64,000 nt of DNA from NCBI GenBank assembly GCA_964569015.1, contig CAZMSN010000002.1:31376-95375 (forward strand). Reading direction: 5' to 3'. Positions within the stretch are counted from its first letter, which is position 1, and the number at the start of each line of letters is the position of its first letter. Both the position numbers and the translations under genes were made by a program. A model generated the notes under the pieces. That model worked only from the letters and a program-made list of their open reading frames with translations. It made no database searches and was not told the DNA's origin. This DNA is from CAYQEC01 sp964569015 (GTDB lineage: Bacteria; Actinomycetota; Acidimicrobiia; Spongiisociales; UBA5794). Below, piece after piece: positions 51,295 to 59,310 of this stretch.

Positions 51295-52990
51295 GCCAAC
51301 TCCTGCTCCCACTCCCAGGTCTCGAGGTTCTGCTTGATCTTGCCGAGGAAGAGCGCTGCGGTCGATCCGTCGAAGGCCCGATGATCCCAGGTGAGGCCCA
51401 GGTAGCCGATGTACCGGACGGCAATCGTGTCGGAGCCGTCGGGCAAGGTGATCACCGCCGGGCGCTTGGCGACCGTGTCGGTCGAGAGGATCGCCACGTT
51501 CGGGAGGTTGATGATCGGCGCCGACATGAACGCCCCGAACGGCCCCGGATTGGTGATGGTGAACGTGCTGCCCTCGAGGTCTTCGAGTTCCATCTTCCCG
51601 GAGCGGGCCTTCTCGGCCACAGCGCGAATGCCTCGAGCCAGGCCGGTCATTCGCAGGCCCTCGGCGCCGCGCAGCGTCATCACGACCAGTCCACCCTGGT
51701 TCATATCGACCGCGATACCGAGTTCCACCCCGTTGTGAAAGACCCGCGTTCCCTCCTCGAGATTGAAGGCGGAATTCACGACCGGGTAGGCGACCAGCGC
51801 GTCGATCGTGGCCCTGGCGATGAAGGGCATGTACGTGAGGGAGAAACCCTCGCGCGCCTTCCATGAGGTGCGATGCACTTGGCGCACCTGCTCGACCCGG
51901 GTGTAATCGACCTCCACCGAGGTCCAGACATGAGCGGCTGTGCGCTTGGCAATGACCATGTGCTCAGCGATCACACGGCGCAGCCGAGGAATCTCCTCCT
52001 CACGAGCCTCGGCTCCGCCCATCCCGGGCGAAGCGCCGGGGATCGAAGTCGGGGCCGCGGCCGGCTCAGGCTCCACAGCGGCGGCGGGCTCAGGCTCCAC
52101 AGCGGCGGCGGGCTCAGGCTCCACAGCGGCGGCGGGCTCAGGCTCCACAGCGGCGGCGGGCTCAGGCTCCACAGCGGCGGCGGGCTCAGGCTCCACAGCG
52201 GCGGCGGGCTCAGGCTCCACAGCGGCGGCGGGCTCAGNNNNNNNNNNNNNNNNNNNNNNNNNNNNNNNNNNNNNNNNNNNNNNNNNNNNNNNNNNNNNNN
52301 NNNNNNNNNNNNNNNNNNNNNNNNNNNNNNNNNNNNNGGCTCAGGCTCCACAGCGGCGGCGGGCTCAGGCTCCACAGCGGCGGCGGGCTCAGCGGCGCTT
52401 CGCGCAACTCCGGCGTCGATGAAGGCCAGCACGTCCTTGCGGGTGATGCGCCCCCCCTCGCCGGTGCCGGCGACGAGATTGAGATCGATGCCGTGCTCCG
52501 AGGCGAGGCGGCGCACCACCGGCGAGAGCACCCCACGGCGCGGTACGCCCGGGCTGGCATCGGGCCGGGGCTGTGGCCCTGGTGCCGCAGCCGACGGCTC
52601 GGAGGCCGAGGAGGAAACGGGCACAGGCTCGGCAGGAGCCACTACAGGCTCGGCAGGAGCCACTACAGGCTCGGCAGGAGCCTCTTCAGGCTCGGCAGGA
52701 GCCTCTTCAGGCTCGGCAGGAACCTGCTCGGGCGCGGGGGTGGGAACCTCGTCGGCGGCTGCGATCACCGCAAGCGGCGTCCCCACCGTGACGGTCTCGC
52801 CTTCTGCAACGAGGATCTCCTGCACCACGCCGGCTGCGGGCGACGGGACCTCGGCGTCTACCTTGTCGGTCGAGATCTCGAGAAGCACCTCATCGGCTTC
52901 GATGGAGTCCCCGGGTTGCTTGGCCCACCTGAGAATGGTGCCCTCGGTGATGGTCTCGCCGAGTTGTGGCATCGTGACCGTTACGGCCAT
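51291..52990 (-). CDS. 2-oxoacid dehydrogenase E2 acyltransferase (lipoamide acyltransferase), with assembly gap
   Basis: Core of a pyruvate, 2-oxoglutarate or branched-chain dehydrogenase complex. Lipoyl domain at residues 1-78 with [11 protein letters not shown] (Lys43 lipoylated); a linker of seven-residue A-E-P-V/E-V/E-A-P repeats; peripheral subunit-binding domain at about 153-192 ([36 protein letters not shown]); a second linker of eight-residue V-E-P-E-P-A-A-A repeats containing 100 N (52238-52337); then the catalytic domain from [15 protein letters not shown] to [11 protein letters not shown] with the catalytic His and Asp. The parts before and after the gap differ in frame only because of the placeholder. 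No E1 gene is in the window, so the substrate is unknown. Start has AAGGAGAG upstream. Confidence 0.92.
52063..52237 (-). repeat. 24-bp tandem repeat, E2 second linker, left part
   Basis: Seven perfect or near-perfect copies of a 24-bp unit coding V-E-P-E-P-A-A-A, plus 7 bases of an eighth, run into the N stretch. Near-identity at DNA level, not only at protein level, indicates recent expansion or gene-conversion. Confidence 0.9.
52238..52337. other. Assembly gap of 100 N
   Basis: Exactly 100 N inside the 24-bp repeat array of the E2 gene; the repeat continues on both sides. Confidence 0.95.
52338..52392 (-). repeat. 24-bp tandem repeat, E2 second linker, right part
   Basis: Two more copies of the V-E-P-E-P-A-A-A unit plus 7 bases, continuing the array beyond the gap. 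At least nine whole copies exist in total. Confidence 0.9.
52626..52730 (-). repeat. 21-bp tandem repeat, E2 first linker
   Basis: Five copies of a 21-bp unit starting ggctcggcagga, encoding A-E-P-V-V-A-P or A-E-P-E-E-A-P. The two linkers of the E2 thus arose from two different repeat units. Confidence 0.8.
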
Positions 52991-53044
52991 ACGCGCTCTC
53001 TCCTTCTGATCTCGCTCAAATCTACCCGCCCCGACCCGTGAAAG

Positions 53045-54415
53045 TCAGTGCAGGCTGCGTCCCGCGGCGGCCAGCAACGTCTCGCCGATGGCCTCGGCGA
53101 CGGTGGGATGCGCGTGGATGAAGGCCGCGGCCTCGGAAGGGAGCGCCTCCCACGCCACCGCGTACATGAGTTCGTGGATCAATTCGCCAGCCCCCGGGCC
53201 AACCACCGTCGCACCCAGAATCGGCCCTCCTTTCTCGGCGACGATCTTCACGGAACCGTCCGTCTTGCCCATGATGATGGCGCGCCCCAGCCCACGCATC
53301 CCATGGGTCGAGACCTCGACGTCATAGCCTGCCTCCCGGGCCCGCTCTTCGGTGAGTCCGACGCTCGCCACCTCGGGGTGCGTGTAGACGACAAGCGGGA
53401 TGGCCCGGTGATCGACAGGGGCAGGCTCGCTGGTGGCGATGAAGGTTATGGCGGCGATGGCCTCTGCGAACGCCGCGTGAGCGAGCTGCGGCGTTCCCGC
53501 CACGATGTCGCCCACCGCAAAGATGCCGGGCTCTCCCGTCTCGAAAGTCGCCGGGTCGACAATGACGAACCCGCGGTCGACCTCGACGTTGGTGGTCTCG
53601 ATCCCGATGCCGTCGGTGAGCGGAGCACGCCCCACCGCCACCAGAACGACGTCGACCTCCACCGAATCGTCCCCGTAGGGCACCACGACCGTCTCGTCGA
53701 GCTTCTCGGGGGCGCCAACCGCGACGCCGGTCCTGATGACTACGCCTTTCTTCTTCAGGGCCCGTCGTAGGATCTTGGCCGCCTCCGGCTCCACGCCGGG
53801 CACGATCTGATCCATCATCTCGAAGAGGTGAACGCGCGACCCGGTCTCGGCGAGGAGTGCCGCGAACTCACATCCGATGGCCCCGGCCCCGACGATGGCA
53901 ACTCGCTGCGGGCGCTGCTCCCAGTCCAGCGCCTCGTTGCTCGACACGATGAGCCGGCCGTCGAACTCGTACCCGGGAATCGACCGGGGCACCGAACCTG
54001 TGGCAAGGATCACGTGCCTCGTCTCGAGCCGGCGAGCTTCTCCTTCTTCGTCGACGACCTCGATGCCGCCCGCGGCGAGCCGTCCCAGCCCATTGATGAT
54101 CTCGACACCACGGCTGCGGAGCAGTCCCTGCAGACCCCGCACCAGCCCGTCGACCACCTCGTTCTTGCGATTGAGGGCCGCCTGCCAGTCGAGCGACGGC
54201 TCACCGGCCTTCACCCCGAACTTGGCGGCTTCCCTCACCGTCGAGTACACCTCGGCAGTCTGGAGCCAGCTCTTGGCCGGAATACACCCGCGCAGAAGGC
54301 AGGTTCCACCAACGGTGTCCTTCTCGATCAGAGCCACCTCGAGACCGAAGTTGTGCGCATAGAGCGCGGCGGCGTAACCACCGGGGCCACCGCCGATGAT
54401 GGCAACGTCGTACAC
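53045..54415 (-). CDS. lpdA: Dihydrolipoyl dehydrogenase (E3)
   Basis: FAD enzyme that reoxidises dihydrolipoyl groups of E2 with NAD. The 456-residue protein has the FAD loop VAIIGGGPGGYAAALYA, the redox disulfide GGTCLLRGCIPAKS (C-x4-C; the usual Asn-Val is Leu-Arg), the NAD loop VAIVGAGAIGCEFAALLAE, GIFAVGDIVAG, and the interface HAHPTVAEAIGE with the catalytic His-Glu pair. Start is GTG behind GGAGAAACG. E2 begins 54 bp downstream and LipB-LipA follows, so this unit makes, lipoylates and recycles the lipoyl carrier. Confidence 0.95.
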   Translation of the reverse strand: MYDVAIIGGGPGGYAAALYAHNFGLEVALIEKDTVGGTCLLRGCIPAKSWLQTAEVYSTVREAAKFGVKAGEPSLDWQAALNRKNEVVDGLVRGLQGLLRSRGVEIINGLGRLAAGGIEVVDEEGEARRLETRHVILATGSVPRSIPGYEFDGRLIVSSNEALDWEQRPQRVAIVGAGAIGCEFAALLAETGSRVHLFEMMDQIVPGVEPEAAKILRRALKKKGVVIRTGVAVGAPEKLDETVVVPYGDDSVEVDVVLVAVGRAPLTDGIGIETTNVEVDRGFVIVDPATFETGEPGIFAVGDIVAGTPQLAHAAFAEAIAAITFIATSEPAPVDHRAIPLVVYTHPEVASVGLTEERAREAGYDVEVSTHGMRGLGRAIIMGKTDGSVKIVAEKGGPILGATVVGPGAGELIHELMYAVAWEALPSEAAAFIHAHPTVAEAIGETLLAAAGRSLH

Positions 54416-54746
54416 CGTTTCTCCAGACTGTCGCGAAAGCCGGCTCCGCAGCGAGGTTAGCGCAACAGGATCGTCCGACCTTCAGCCCACGGCAACCCGG
54501 CTCTGCGCCACGACGCGCAGACCGCACGCCCGCCATTTCCGGGGGCTGGTCATCTCGGCGGTGATCTTCGTGTGGCTCGATCGGTCCCGACGCCTCGTAG
54601 AATCGGCCCATGTTGCCGCTGCCTTGCAGGTGCCACCCGCCGGACGATGACATGCCGCGCCTCCGGAGGCGCGGCACCCACGGGCCAGTGCTCAGTGGCA
54701 GAGCATTCTGGATCCGGCGCAGGACGGCAGAAGGCACCCTCGACCA
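54416..54746. other. Divergent intergenic region between lpdA and the hydrolase gene
   Basis: About 330 bp. It holds the palindrome at 54653-54676 and no convincing gene. A stretch near 54689-54703 resembles a tRNA D-arm but the other arms are missing. Confidence 0.45.
54653..54676. repeat. 24-bp perfect GC-rich palindrome
   Basis: TGCCGCGCCTCC followed directly by its reverse complement GGAGGCGCGGCA (54653-54676). It can fold into a stem of ten or more pairs. No T-run follows and both flanking genes point away, so it is not a normal terminator; it may be a regulator site or a small dispersed element. Confidence 0.6.
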
Positions 54747-55397
54747 GTGAGCACGATACCGGGTGTGGCCGGGATCGTGCTCGAAGGTCGATGGGACAGC
54801 CCCGACAAGCCAACGAGATGTGCCGTGCTCTGCCATCCGCACCCCCTCGCCGGGGGAACGATGCGGGGGCCGCTGATGGTGACGATCAGCCGGGCACTGA
54901 CACGACGCGGCTTCGCAGTCCTCCGCTTCAACTTCCGAGGAGTCGGACAGTCCACCGGGTCCCACGACTACGGGATCGGTGAACTCGACGACGTGTCGGC
55001 CGCTATCGCCCATGCCGAGGAAACGCATCCCGACCTCCCTCTTGGGATCACCGGCTGGTCATTCGGCGGGGCCGTTGCTCTCAGGTGGCAGGCGCGTGAT
55101 CGCTCCGACATCCCGTACGTCGGGATCGCGCCACCCGCCACCGGCGAGGGCGCCCACCGGCTTCCCGAGCCGGGCACGCTTCTCGCGGCACCGCGGTCGT
55201 TCATCGTCGGCGACCGAGATCAGGTGATCGACCGCGAGGCCCTCGCCAGGTATGCCGCCTCCATCGGAGCTCCGCTCCATGTGCTCAGCGGCAGCGACCA
55301 CTTCTTCCACTTCCGCGAGGAGGAAGTGGCCTCCCTCGTCGCAAACGGCCTCGGTGCACAGGCAGGTGGCAACGAATCAGGCGTCGCCTTCGAGTAG
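54747..55397 (+). CDS. Alpha/beta hydrolase
   Basis: A 216-residue soluble hydrolase, GTG start. AVLCHPHPLAGGTMRGPLM forms the oxyanion region typical of the H-P-H-P-x-x-G-G-T-M subgroup (COG2945-like), VLRFNFRGVGQSTG follows, the nucleophile Ser is in GITGWSFGGAVAL at about residue 106, the acid is probably Asp in VGDRDQVID at about 163-171, and the catalytic His is in SGSDHFFHFRE at about 188. Substrate unknown; relatives are called dienelactone-hydrolase-like or esterases. Its end overlaps the convergent amidohydrolase by 21 bp. Confidence 0.85.
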   Translation: MSTIPGVAGIVLEGRWDSPDKPTRCAVLCHPHPLAGGTMRGPLMVTISRALTRRGFAVLRFNFRGVGQSTGSHDYGIGELDDVSAAIAHAEETHPDLPLGITGWSFGGAVALRWQARDRSDIPYVGIAPPATGEGAHRLPEPGTLLAAPRSFIVGDRDQVIDREALARYAASIGAPLHVLSGSDHFFHFREEEVASLVANGLGAQAGGNESGVAFE

Positions 55398-56225
55398 CGC
55401 CAGCACGTTGTCGACGAGCACCGCCCGGCTCAGATCGTCCGGAAGACCGAGCGAATCCCATTCGGCCAACCAGGCATCGGGGGACTGGAAGGGGAGGTCA
55501 CTCCCGAAATGCACCCGGCTTGCCAGCGGGCCACGTATCTGCGCCAGGAGATCCGGCCCCATGGTCTTGGGCGACTGGCCGGCGAGGCAGAGGTGCACGT
55601 TCTGTTTGTGGGAGGCGATCGCGATCGCCTCGTCACGCCACAATTGCCCGAAATGGGAGAGGATGATGCGGAGGTTCGGATAGCGGGCGGCGACCTCGTC
55701 GACGTGCAGTGGCCAGGCCGGGCCGAGCAAGATTCCCGAGCCACCGGGCGAATCCGCGCCGAGGCGCGTGAAGCCCGTATGGATGAGACAGATCAGATCG
55801 TGCTCGGCGGCTGTCTCCCAGATGGGTGAGATCATCCGGGCCGATGGAACGAATCGCTGGGCCGCCGGGTGGAAGCTCAGCCCTTTCAGGCCGAGGCGAG
55901 CCGTCTCGTGAACTCGGGCGACGGCACCGGCCCCCAGGCTCGGATCGACCGAGCCGAAACCCCAGAACACATCGGGCGCAAGGGCGACTATGCGCGCTAC
56001 ATCCTCACTGGAGAATGCACGTTGCCTCGTCACCGCCTCCGAATCCCAGCCGAGGAGCACCGCCTTGCCGTCTCGGCTTCGGTAGAAATCAGCGATCTCC
56101 TCCGGTGTCATCGGATCGAGCGGTGAACCGACAAAGGCGGCGAGATCGTCGAGATACGGCGCGAGTGGCCCATGGAGGAACTCCGCGACCGGCGGGTGAA
56201 CGTGGGCGTCGATGAATCGCGTCAC
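55377..56225 (-). CDS. Amidohydrolase-2 family metal-dependent hydrolase/decarboxylase
   Basis: A TIM-barrel hydrolase of the amidohydrolase-2 (ACMSD-like) family, 282 residues. Metal ligands visible: FIDAHVHPP (two His) at residues 4-12, His in LICLIHTGF near 148, His in IILSHFGQLW near 191, Asp in HFGSDLPFQS near 241. GLKGLSFHPAAQRF is typical of the family. Substrates range from aromatic carboxylates to lactones; none can be chosen. GTG start at 56225 overlaps the stop of a small upstream frame as GTGA. Confidence 0.88.
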   Translation of the reverse strand: MTRFIDAHVHPPVAEFLHGPLAPYLDDLAAFVGSPLDPMTPEEIADFYRSRDGKAVLLGWDSEAVTRQRAFSSEDVARIVALAPDVFWGFGSVDPSLGAGAVARVHETARLGLKGLSFHPAAQRFVPSARMISPIWETAAEHDLICLIHTGFTRLGADSPGGSGILLGPAWPLHVDEVAARYPNLRIILSHFGQLWRDEAIAIASHKQNVHLCLAGQSPKTMGPDLLAQIRGPLASRVHFGSDLPFQSPDAWLAEWDSLGLPDDLSRAVLVDNVLALLEGDA

Positions 56226-56449
56226 CGGACGCGGAACCTGCGATTGTGCGCCTCAGCGAGGCTATCCAAACCAAGCGATTGCAGGAGATCAGCCCCCACG
56301 ACATGATCGGATTCGACGCGGCCCTCCGGCTCGGAAGACCGCTGCTCGACATGGTGGATGCGGCTCATAGACCTTCCCGGTGGCGCCTCCGACTCGTCAA
56401 GATACCCGGAGCGGCGCTCCAGTGGTAGTCGGGCTCGGCGGGCAACCAC
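56222..56449 (-). CDS. Possible small protein coupled to the amidohydrolase (75 aa, doubtful)
   Basis: An open frame from ATG 56449 whose stop overlaps the amidohydrolase GTG as GTGA, the coupling style common here. Against it: weaker third-position GC bias than neighbours, no recognisable domain, and Arg/Glu-rich composition (VEQRSSEPEGRVESDHVVG). An internal ATG at about 56368 would give about 48 residues. I cannot assign a function. Confidence 0.25.
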   Translation of the reverse strand: MVARRARLPLERRSGYLDESEAPPGRSMSRIHHVEQRSSEPEGRVESDHVVGADLLQSLGLDSLAEAHNRRFRVR

Positions 56450-56481
56450 CGTCCCGAGACAGCCTTGCTCGCGCCGGCCGC

Positions 56482-57582
56482 CTAGCGGTGGCGGCCTCGA
56501 TCGGTCTGGCGTTCCCAGTACTCGCCAATGACATAGGCGGCGGCCCGCAGCATCGAGCGTTCCTGGACATCATCCATCCGGCGCCGTTCCAGCTCGGTGA
56601 AGGCGATGTGACCTGCCCATGCGCCGTGCACGAAGATCGGGAAATCCAGCTCGACTTGTACGCCCGCCTCCTCGTACAACTGCCGCGCCGCGCCTGTGAG
56701 CGCATCCCGGCGAATCACACACTCGCGACCGTGCGCCAGCACATGCTTCTTCTCGTCGAACCACGCCCACGGAACGAGGCTTCGCTGCCGATTCGCCACA
56801 GATGGCGAGTCTGCCGAGTGGGTCTCCGCCACGAGTCTCATGACAGACCCGAGCTCTGCATCGTCGACGTTGCGCCTCACGATCACCGATTGGGCTCCGG
56901 TCGCCGGGAGAAGGGCGCCGAGTGCATCCTCCATCGTGCCATTGCCACCGAGCAGTGATTCCGAGCACGCCTCGAGTGCCCCCTCCAGACTTCCCTTGCG
57001 CGCTCGCTGGCGCTCCCGCGCGTAGTGAGCCGCGATCCCAATGATGACGCCCAGTACCAGCACCGCCAGCGACGCGAGCAGGATCAGCCAACCCGCGGTG
57101 ACCTGCTCGTCGGTGGGGTTCTGGAAGCCGAGGAACACGCAGAGCGCAACGGCAAACCCCGACACGGTCGCAGTGAATCGGACCGCCCTCGGGGGAGGCA
57201 ATCTCAAGAAGCTGATCCCGACCAGCAACGCCCATGGTCCCAGCACCGCCCACACCGGCGGGCGCACCGCCAGCATCGCGGCCAGCACGAGCACCGAGTC
57301 ACGCCACAGGCCAGTGAACGCGACGATCTCTTTCGGGTAGAGCGCGTCGGTGAGAGTCAGCACAGCTGCCAGCACCACCCCGAGACCAACCCGGATATTG
57401 ATCGCATCCGCCCAGATGGCGCCGAGCGCCATGGCCCCGATCCCTGCCGCGATGCGAAGGCGCCGGAACCAGATCTCGCCCGGATCCGGGATGCTGAACA
57501 TCATGAACTCGGCCGCCGGATCGGATCCGCGTCCTCGGTCTCTGTCTACTGCCCCGGTCTGGGCAGCCCACTGGCTCGACAT
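56482..57582 (-). CDS. Membrane protein with C-terminal GAF-like domain
   Basis: 366 residues from the ATG at 57582, which has CAGGGGG eight bases upstream; an ATG at 57504 is possible. About six membrane helices at residues 35-185 (LRIAAGIGAMALGAIWADAI through LILLASLAVLVLGVIIGIAAHYA), then a basic coiled stretch (RERQRARKGSLEGALEACSESL) and a GAF-like domain to the end (MEDALGALLPATGAQSVIVRRN ... FPIFVHGAWAGHIAFTELERRRMDDVQERSMLRAAAYVIGEYWER). This is the input half of a sensor; no kinase, GGDEF, EAL or HTH output follows and the gene ends. It may signal through a partner or be a truncated sensor. Substrate unknown. Confidence 0.7.
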   Translation of the reverse strand: MSSQWAAQTGAVDRDRGRGSDPAAEFMMFSIPDPGEIWFRRLRIAAGIGAMALGAIWADAINIRVGLGVVLAAVLTLTDALYPKEIVAFTGLWRDSVLVLAAMLAVRPPVWAVLGPWALLVGISFLRLPPPRAVRFTATVSGFAVALCVFLGFQNPTDEQVTAGWLILLASLAVLVLGVIIGIAAHYARERQRARKGSLEGALEACSESLLGGNGTMEDALGALLPATGAQSVIVRRNVDDAELGSVMRLVAETHSADSPSVANRQRSLVPWAWFDEKKHVLAHGRECVIRRDALTGAARQLYEEAGVQVELDFPIFVHGAWAGHIAFTELERRRMDDVQERSMLRAAAYVIGEYWERQTDRGRHR

Positions 57583-57939
57583 GTGGTGCCCCCTGACATG
57601 CTCGCCGTCAACACGTTGTCTTCGGCACGGTGCCACAGGAACTAGAGCGACAAAACGGCGGTCTCGGCCCGGCGCGAGCATCGCCCTCATCCCTCTCAAA
57701 CCCACGGCAGCTCCAGGTCTACACCACGAAGGCCCGCAAACGTGGTAACGATCTCACCGAAGGTGGCTCGGACTCGCCGCGTCCATGAGGAAAGGCATCA
57801 GACCGGCGTCACCGCCGGCAGTGAGTTCGAGGAGAACACCAAGGATCTCGCCGGCCTCCCCGTCGGCGTTGAGACAGCGGCTTCACACCGATGGCTTCTC
57901 CCGAGGGTCTGATAGCCTGCTCCTCCACGGAGGAGCACA
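57583..57939. other. Divergent intergenic region between the GAF membrane gene and dsbB
   Basis: About 357 bp. It contains the GAF gene leader at the left, the TAGCCT box and the ribosome-site hairpin at the right, and no gene that I can support. Confidence 0.5.
57919..57936 (+). promoter_or_regulatory. Hairpin that buries the dsbB ribosome-binding site
   Basis: GCTCCTCC (57919-57926), AC, GGAGGAGC (57929-57936): the right arm is the Shine-Dalgarno sequence, 3 nt before the TTG start at 57940, the left arm its exact complement. TAGCCT (57913-57918) just upstream could be a -10 box; transcripts starting from it would begin inside the left arm and leave the ribosome site free, whereas longer transcripts would be closed. 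Confidence 0.55.
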
Positions 57940-58503
57940 TTGCTCGATTTCAAGACCATGCGCCTCTTCTTCTCGTTACTGACCCTGGCAGCCAATGCCG
58001 TCGTGGCGGCCGGTCTGCTGCTCATCGTGGGTGCCAGAGTGTCCGCAACCGTCGCCCGAGTCAGGGACGCCGCACTCGCCTCGCTGGTCGGCTGGGAGTT
58101 GCGCCTGGCCTTCTTGGTGGCGACCGTTGCGACGCTCGGGAGCCTCTACTACTCCGAAGTCGTCAATCTCGTCCCATGCCAGTACTGCTGGTATCAGCGC
58201 ATCGCCATGTACCCGCTGGCCCTCATCCTCGGCGTCGCCGCCTGGAAACGTGACCACGCAGTGTCCATCTACGTCGTTCCCATCGCCGTCATCGGAACCC
58301 TCATCTCCGCATACCACTACTTCCTCCAGCGCTTTCCCCGATTCGGAAGCGGCCAATGCTCCACCACCACACCGTGCAATGCGGCCTACTTCAAGCTCTT
58401 CGGCTTCGTCTCGATCGCCTACCAGGCGATCAGCGCCTTCGCGCTCATACTGCTCCTGATGGCCGTCGTCCGCGCCACTAGCCGCGCCGATACGCCATCA
58501 TGA
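57940..58503 (+). CDS. dsbB: DsbB-family disulfide bond formation protein
   Basis: Four- to five-helix membrane oxidoreductase passing electrons from extracytoplasmic thiol oxidases to quinone. 187 residues. Helices at about 8-30, 48-70, 88-106, 110-125 and 155-175; the first redox pair is CQYC in NLVPCQYCWYQRIAMYP at about residues 80-83 and the second pair spans CSTTTPCNA in the second external loop. The W-Y-Q-R motif is characteristic of DsbB/BdbC. The start is TTG, unusual, but GGAGGAG lies 4 nt before it and no other start fits before helix one. The TlpA-like gene follows 42 bp later as redox partner. Confidence 0.9.
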   Translation: MLDFKTMRLFFSLLTLAANAVVAAGLLLIVGARVSATVARVRDAALASLVGWELRLAFLVATVATLGSLYYSEVVNLVPCQYCWYQRIAMYPLALILGVAAWKRDHAVSIYVVPIAVIGTLISAYHYFLQRFPRFGSGQCSTTTPCNAAYFKLFGFVSIAYQAISAFALILLLMAVVRATSRADTPS

Positions 58504-58545
58504 AGCGCCGCATGCCCACACCGAGCCGCTGATGAGGAACACACG

Positions 58546-59196
58546 ATGACGAGGCGGGCGGGGTCTCGGCCGCCGGCGGCGAAGCCGGCTTTCCCGGTCA
58601 TCGGTGTTGTGTTCGTTGGACTCGCCGTGCTCCTCGCACTGGCCATCGTCCTCTCGGGCGGAGACTCCGGCGATACCGATGATGACGCTGCCGCCCCCCA
58701 GATCACCGGGGCAACCCTCCCCCAGCTTCCCGACATGCAGCTGGAGCAGCCTGAGGACGATCCGGGATTCGGGCTCGCCGCACCGGAGGTGACCGGCCAG
58801 GACTACGCGGGCAACACGGTCGAGATCACCCACGATGGCATCCCGAGAGCCATCGTCTTCCTCGCCCACTGGTGCAGCGTGTGCCAGGGCGAGGTGTCTG
58901 AGATCCAAGCCTGGCTGAACGATGGTGGCGGAGTGGAGGGCGTCGAGCTCCTGTCGGTGTCCACCTGGGCGACCTCGACTCGGGACAACTACCCACCGTC
59001 GGCGTGGCTGGAGCGTGAGAACTGGACGACCCCGATCATCGCCGACGATGACGACGCCAGCCTGCTCACGAGCTTCGGAGGCAACGGTGTCCCGTTCTGG
59101 GTCTTCCTCGACGCAGACAGCAAGGTGGTGTTTCGGATCTCGGGAGGGATGAACGCCGCCACACTCCAGAGCATCCTCGAGCTCCTCCGGGGCTGA
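58546..59196 (+). CDS. Membrane-anchored thioredoxin-like protein (TlpA/DsbE-type)
   Basis: 216 residues: cytoplasmic basic N-terminus, one helix (PVIGVVFVGLAVLLALAIVL, about 17-36), acidic linker, and an extracytoplasmic thioredoxin fold with the active site HWCSVCQGE at about residue 107-115 and the cis-Pro in NGVPFWVFLDAD near 183. The C-S-V-C pair is TlpA-like. Paired with DsbB it would oxidise or isomerise disulfides in exported proteins such as the Cys-paired S-layer-like repeats at 20 kb; that link is inference. GAGGAAC precedes the ATG. Confidence 0.87.
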   Translation: MTRRAGSRPPAAKPAFPVIGVVFVGLAVLLALAIVLSGGDSGDTDDDAAAPQITGATLPQLPDMQLEQPEDDPGFGLAAPEVTGQDYAGNTVEITHDGIPRAIVFLAHWCSVCQGEVSEIQAWLNDGGGVEGVELLSVSTWATSTRDNYPPSAWLERENWTTPIIADDDDASLLTSFGGNGVPFWVFLDADSKVVFRISGGMNAATLQSILELLRG

Positions 59197-59310
59197 CCAC
59201 GCCCAACTCGGTCTCCACGGACACGCGGCACGAAGAGCGAAGCGGTCGCAACGTCGCGCGAACGGCCCCGGGCTGGTAGAACTCGTAGCGGGCGACGACT
59301 TGGAGGGCGC

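Noticed and set aside
54689..54720. tRNA-like stretch (GCTCAGTGGCAGAGC followed by TTCTGGA)
   Set aside because: It resembles a D-arm and a Gln-type anticodon loop, but the flanking bases do not pair into an anticodon stem, and no T-arm (GTTCGA-like) or acceptor stem follows.
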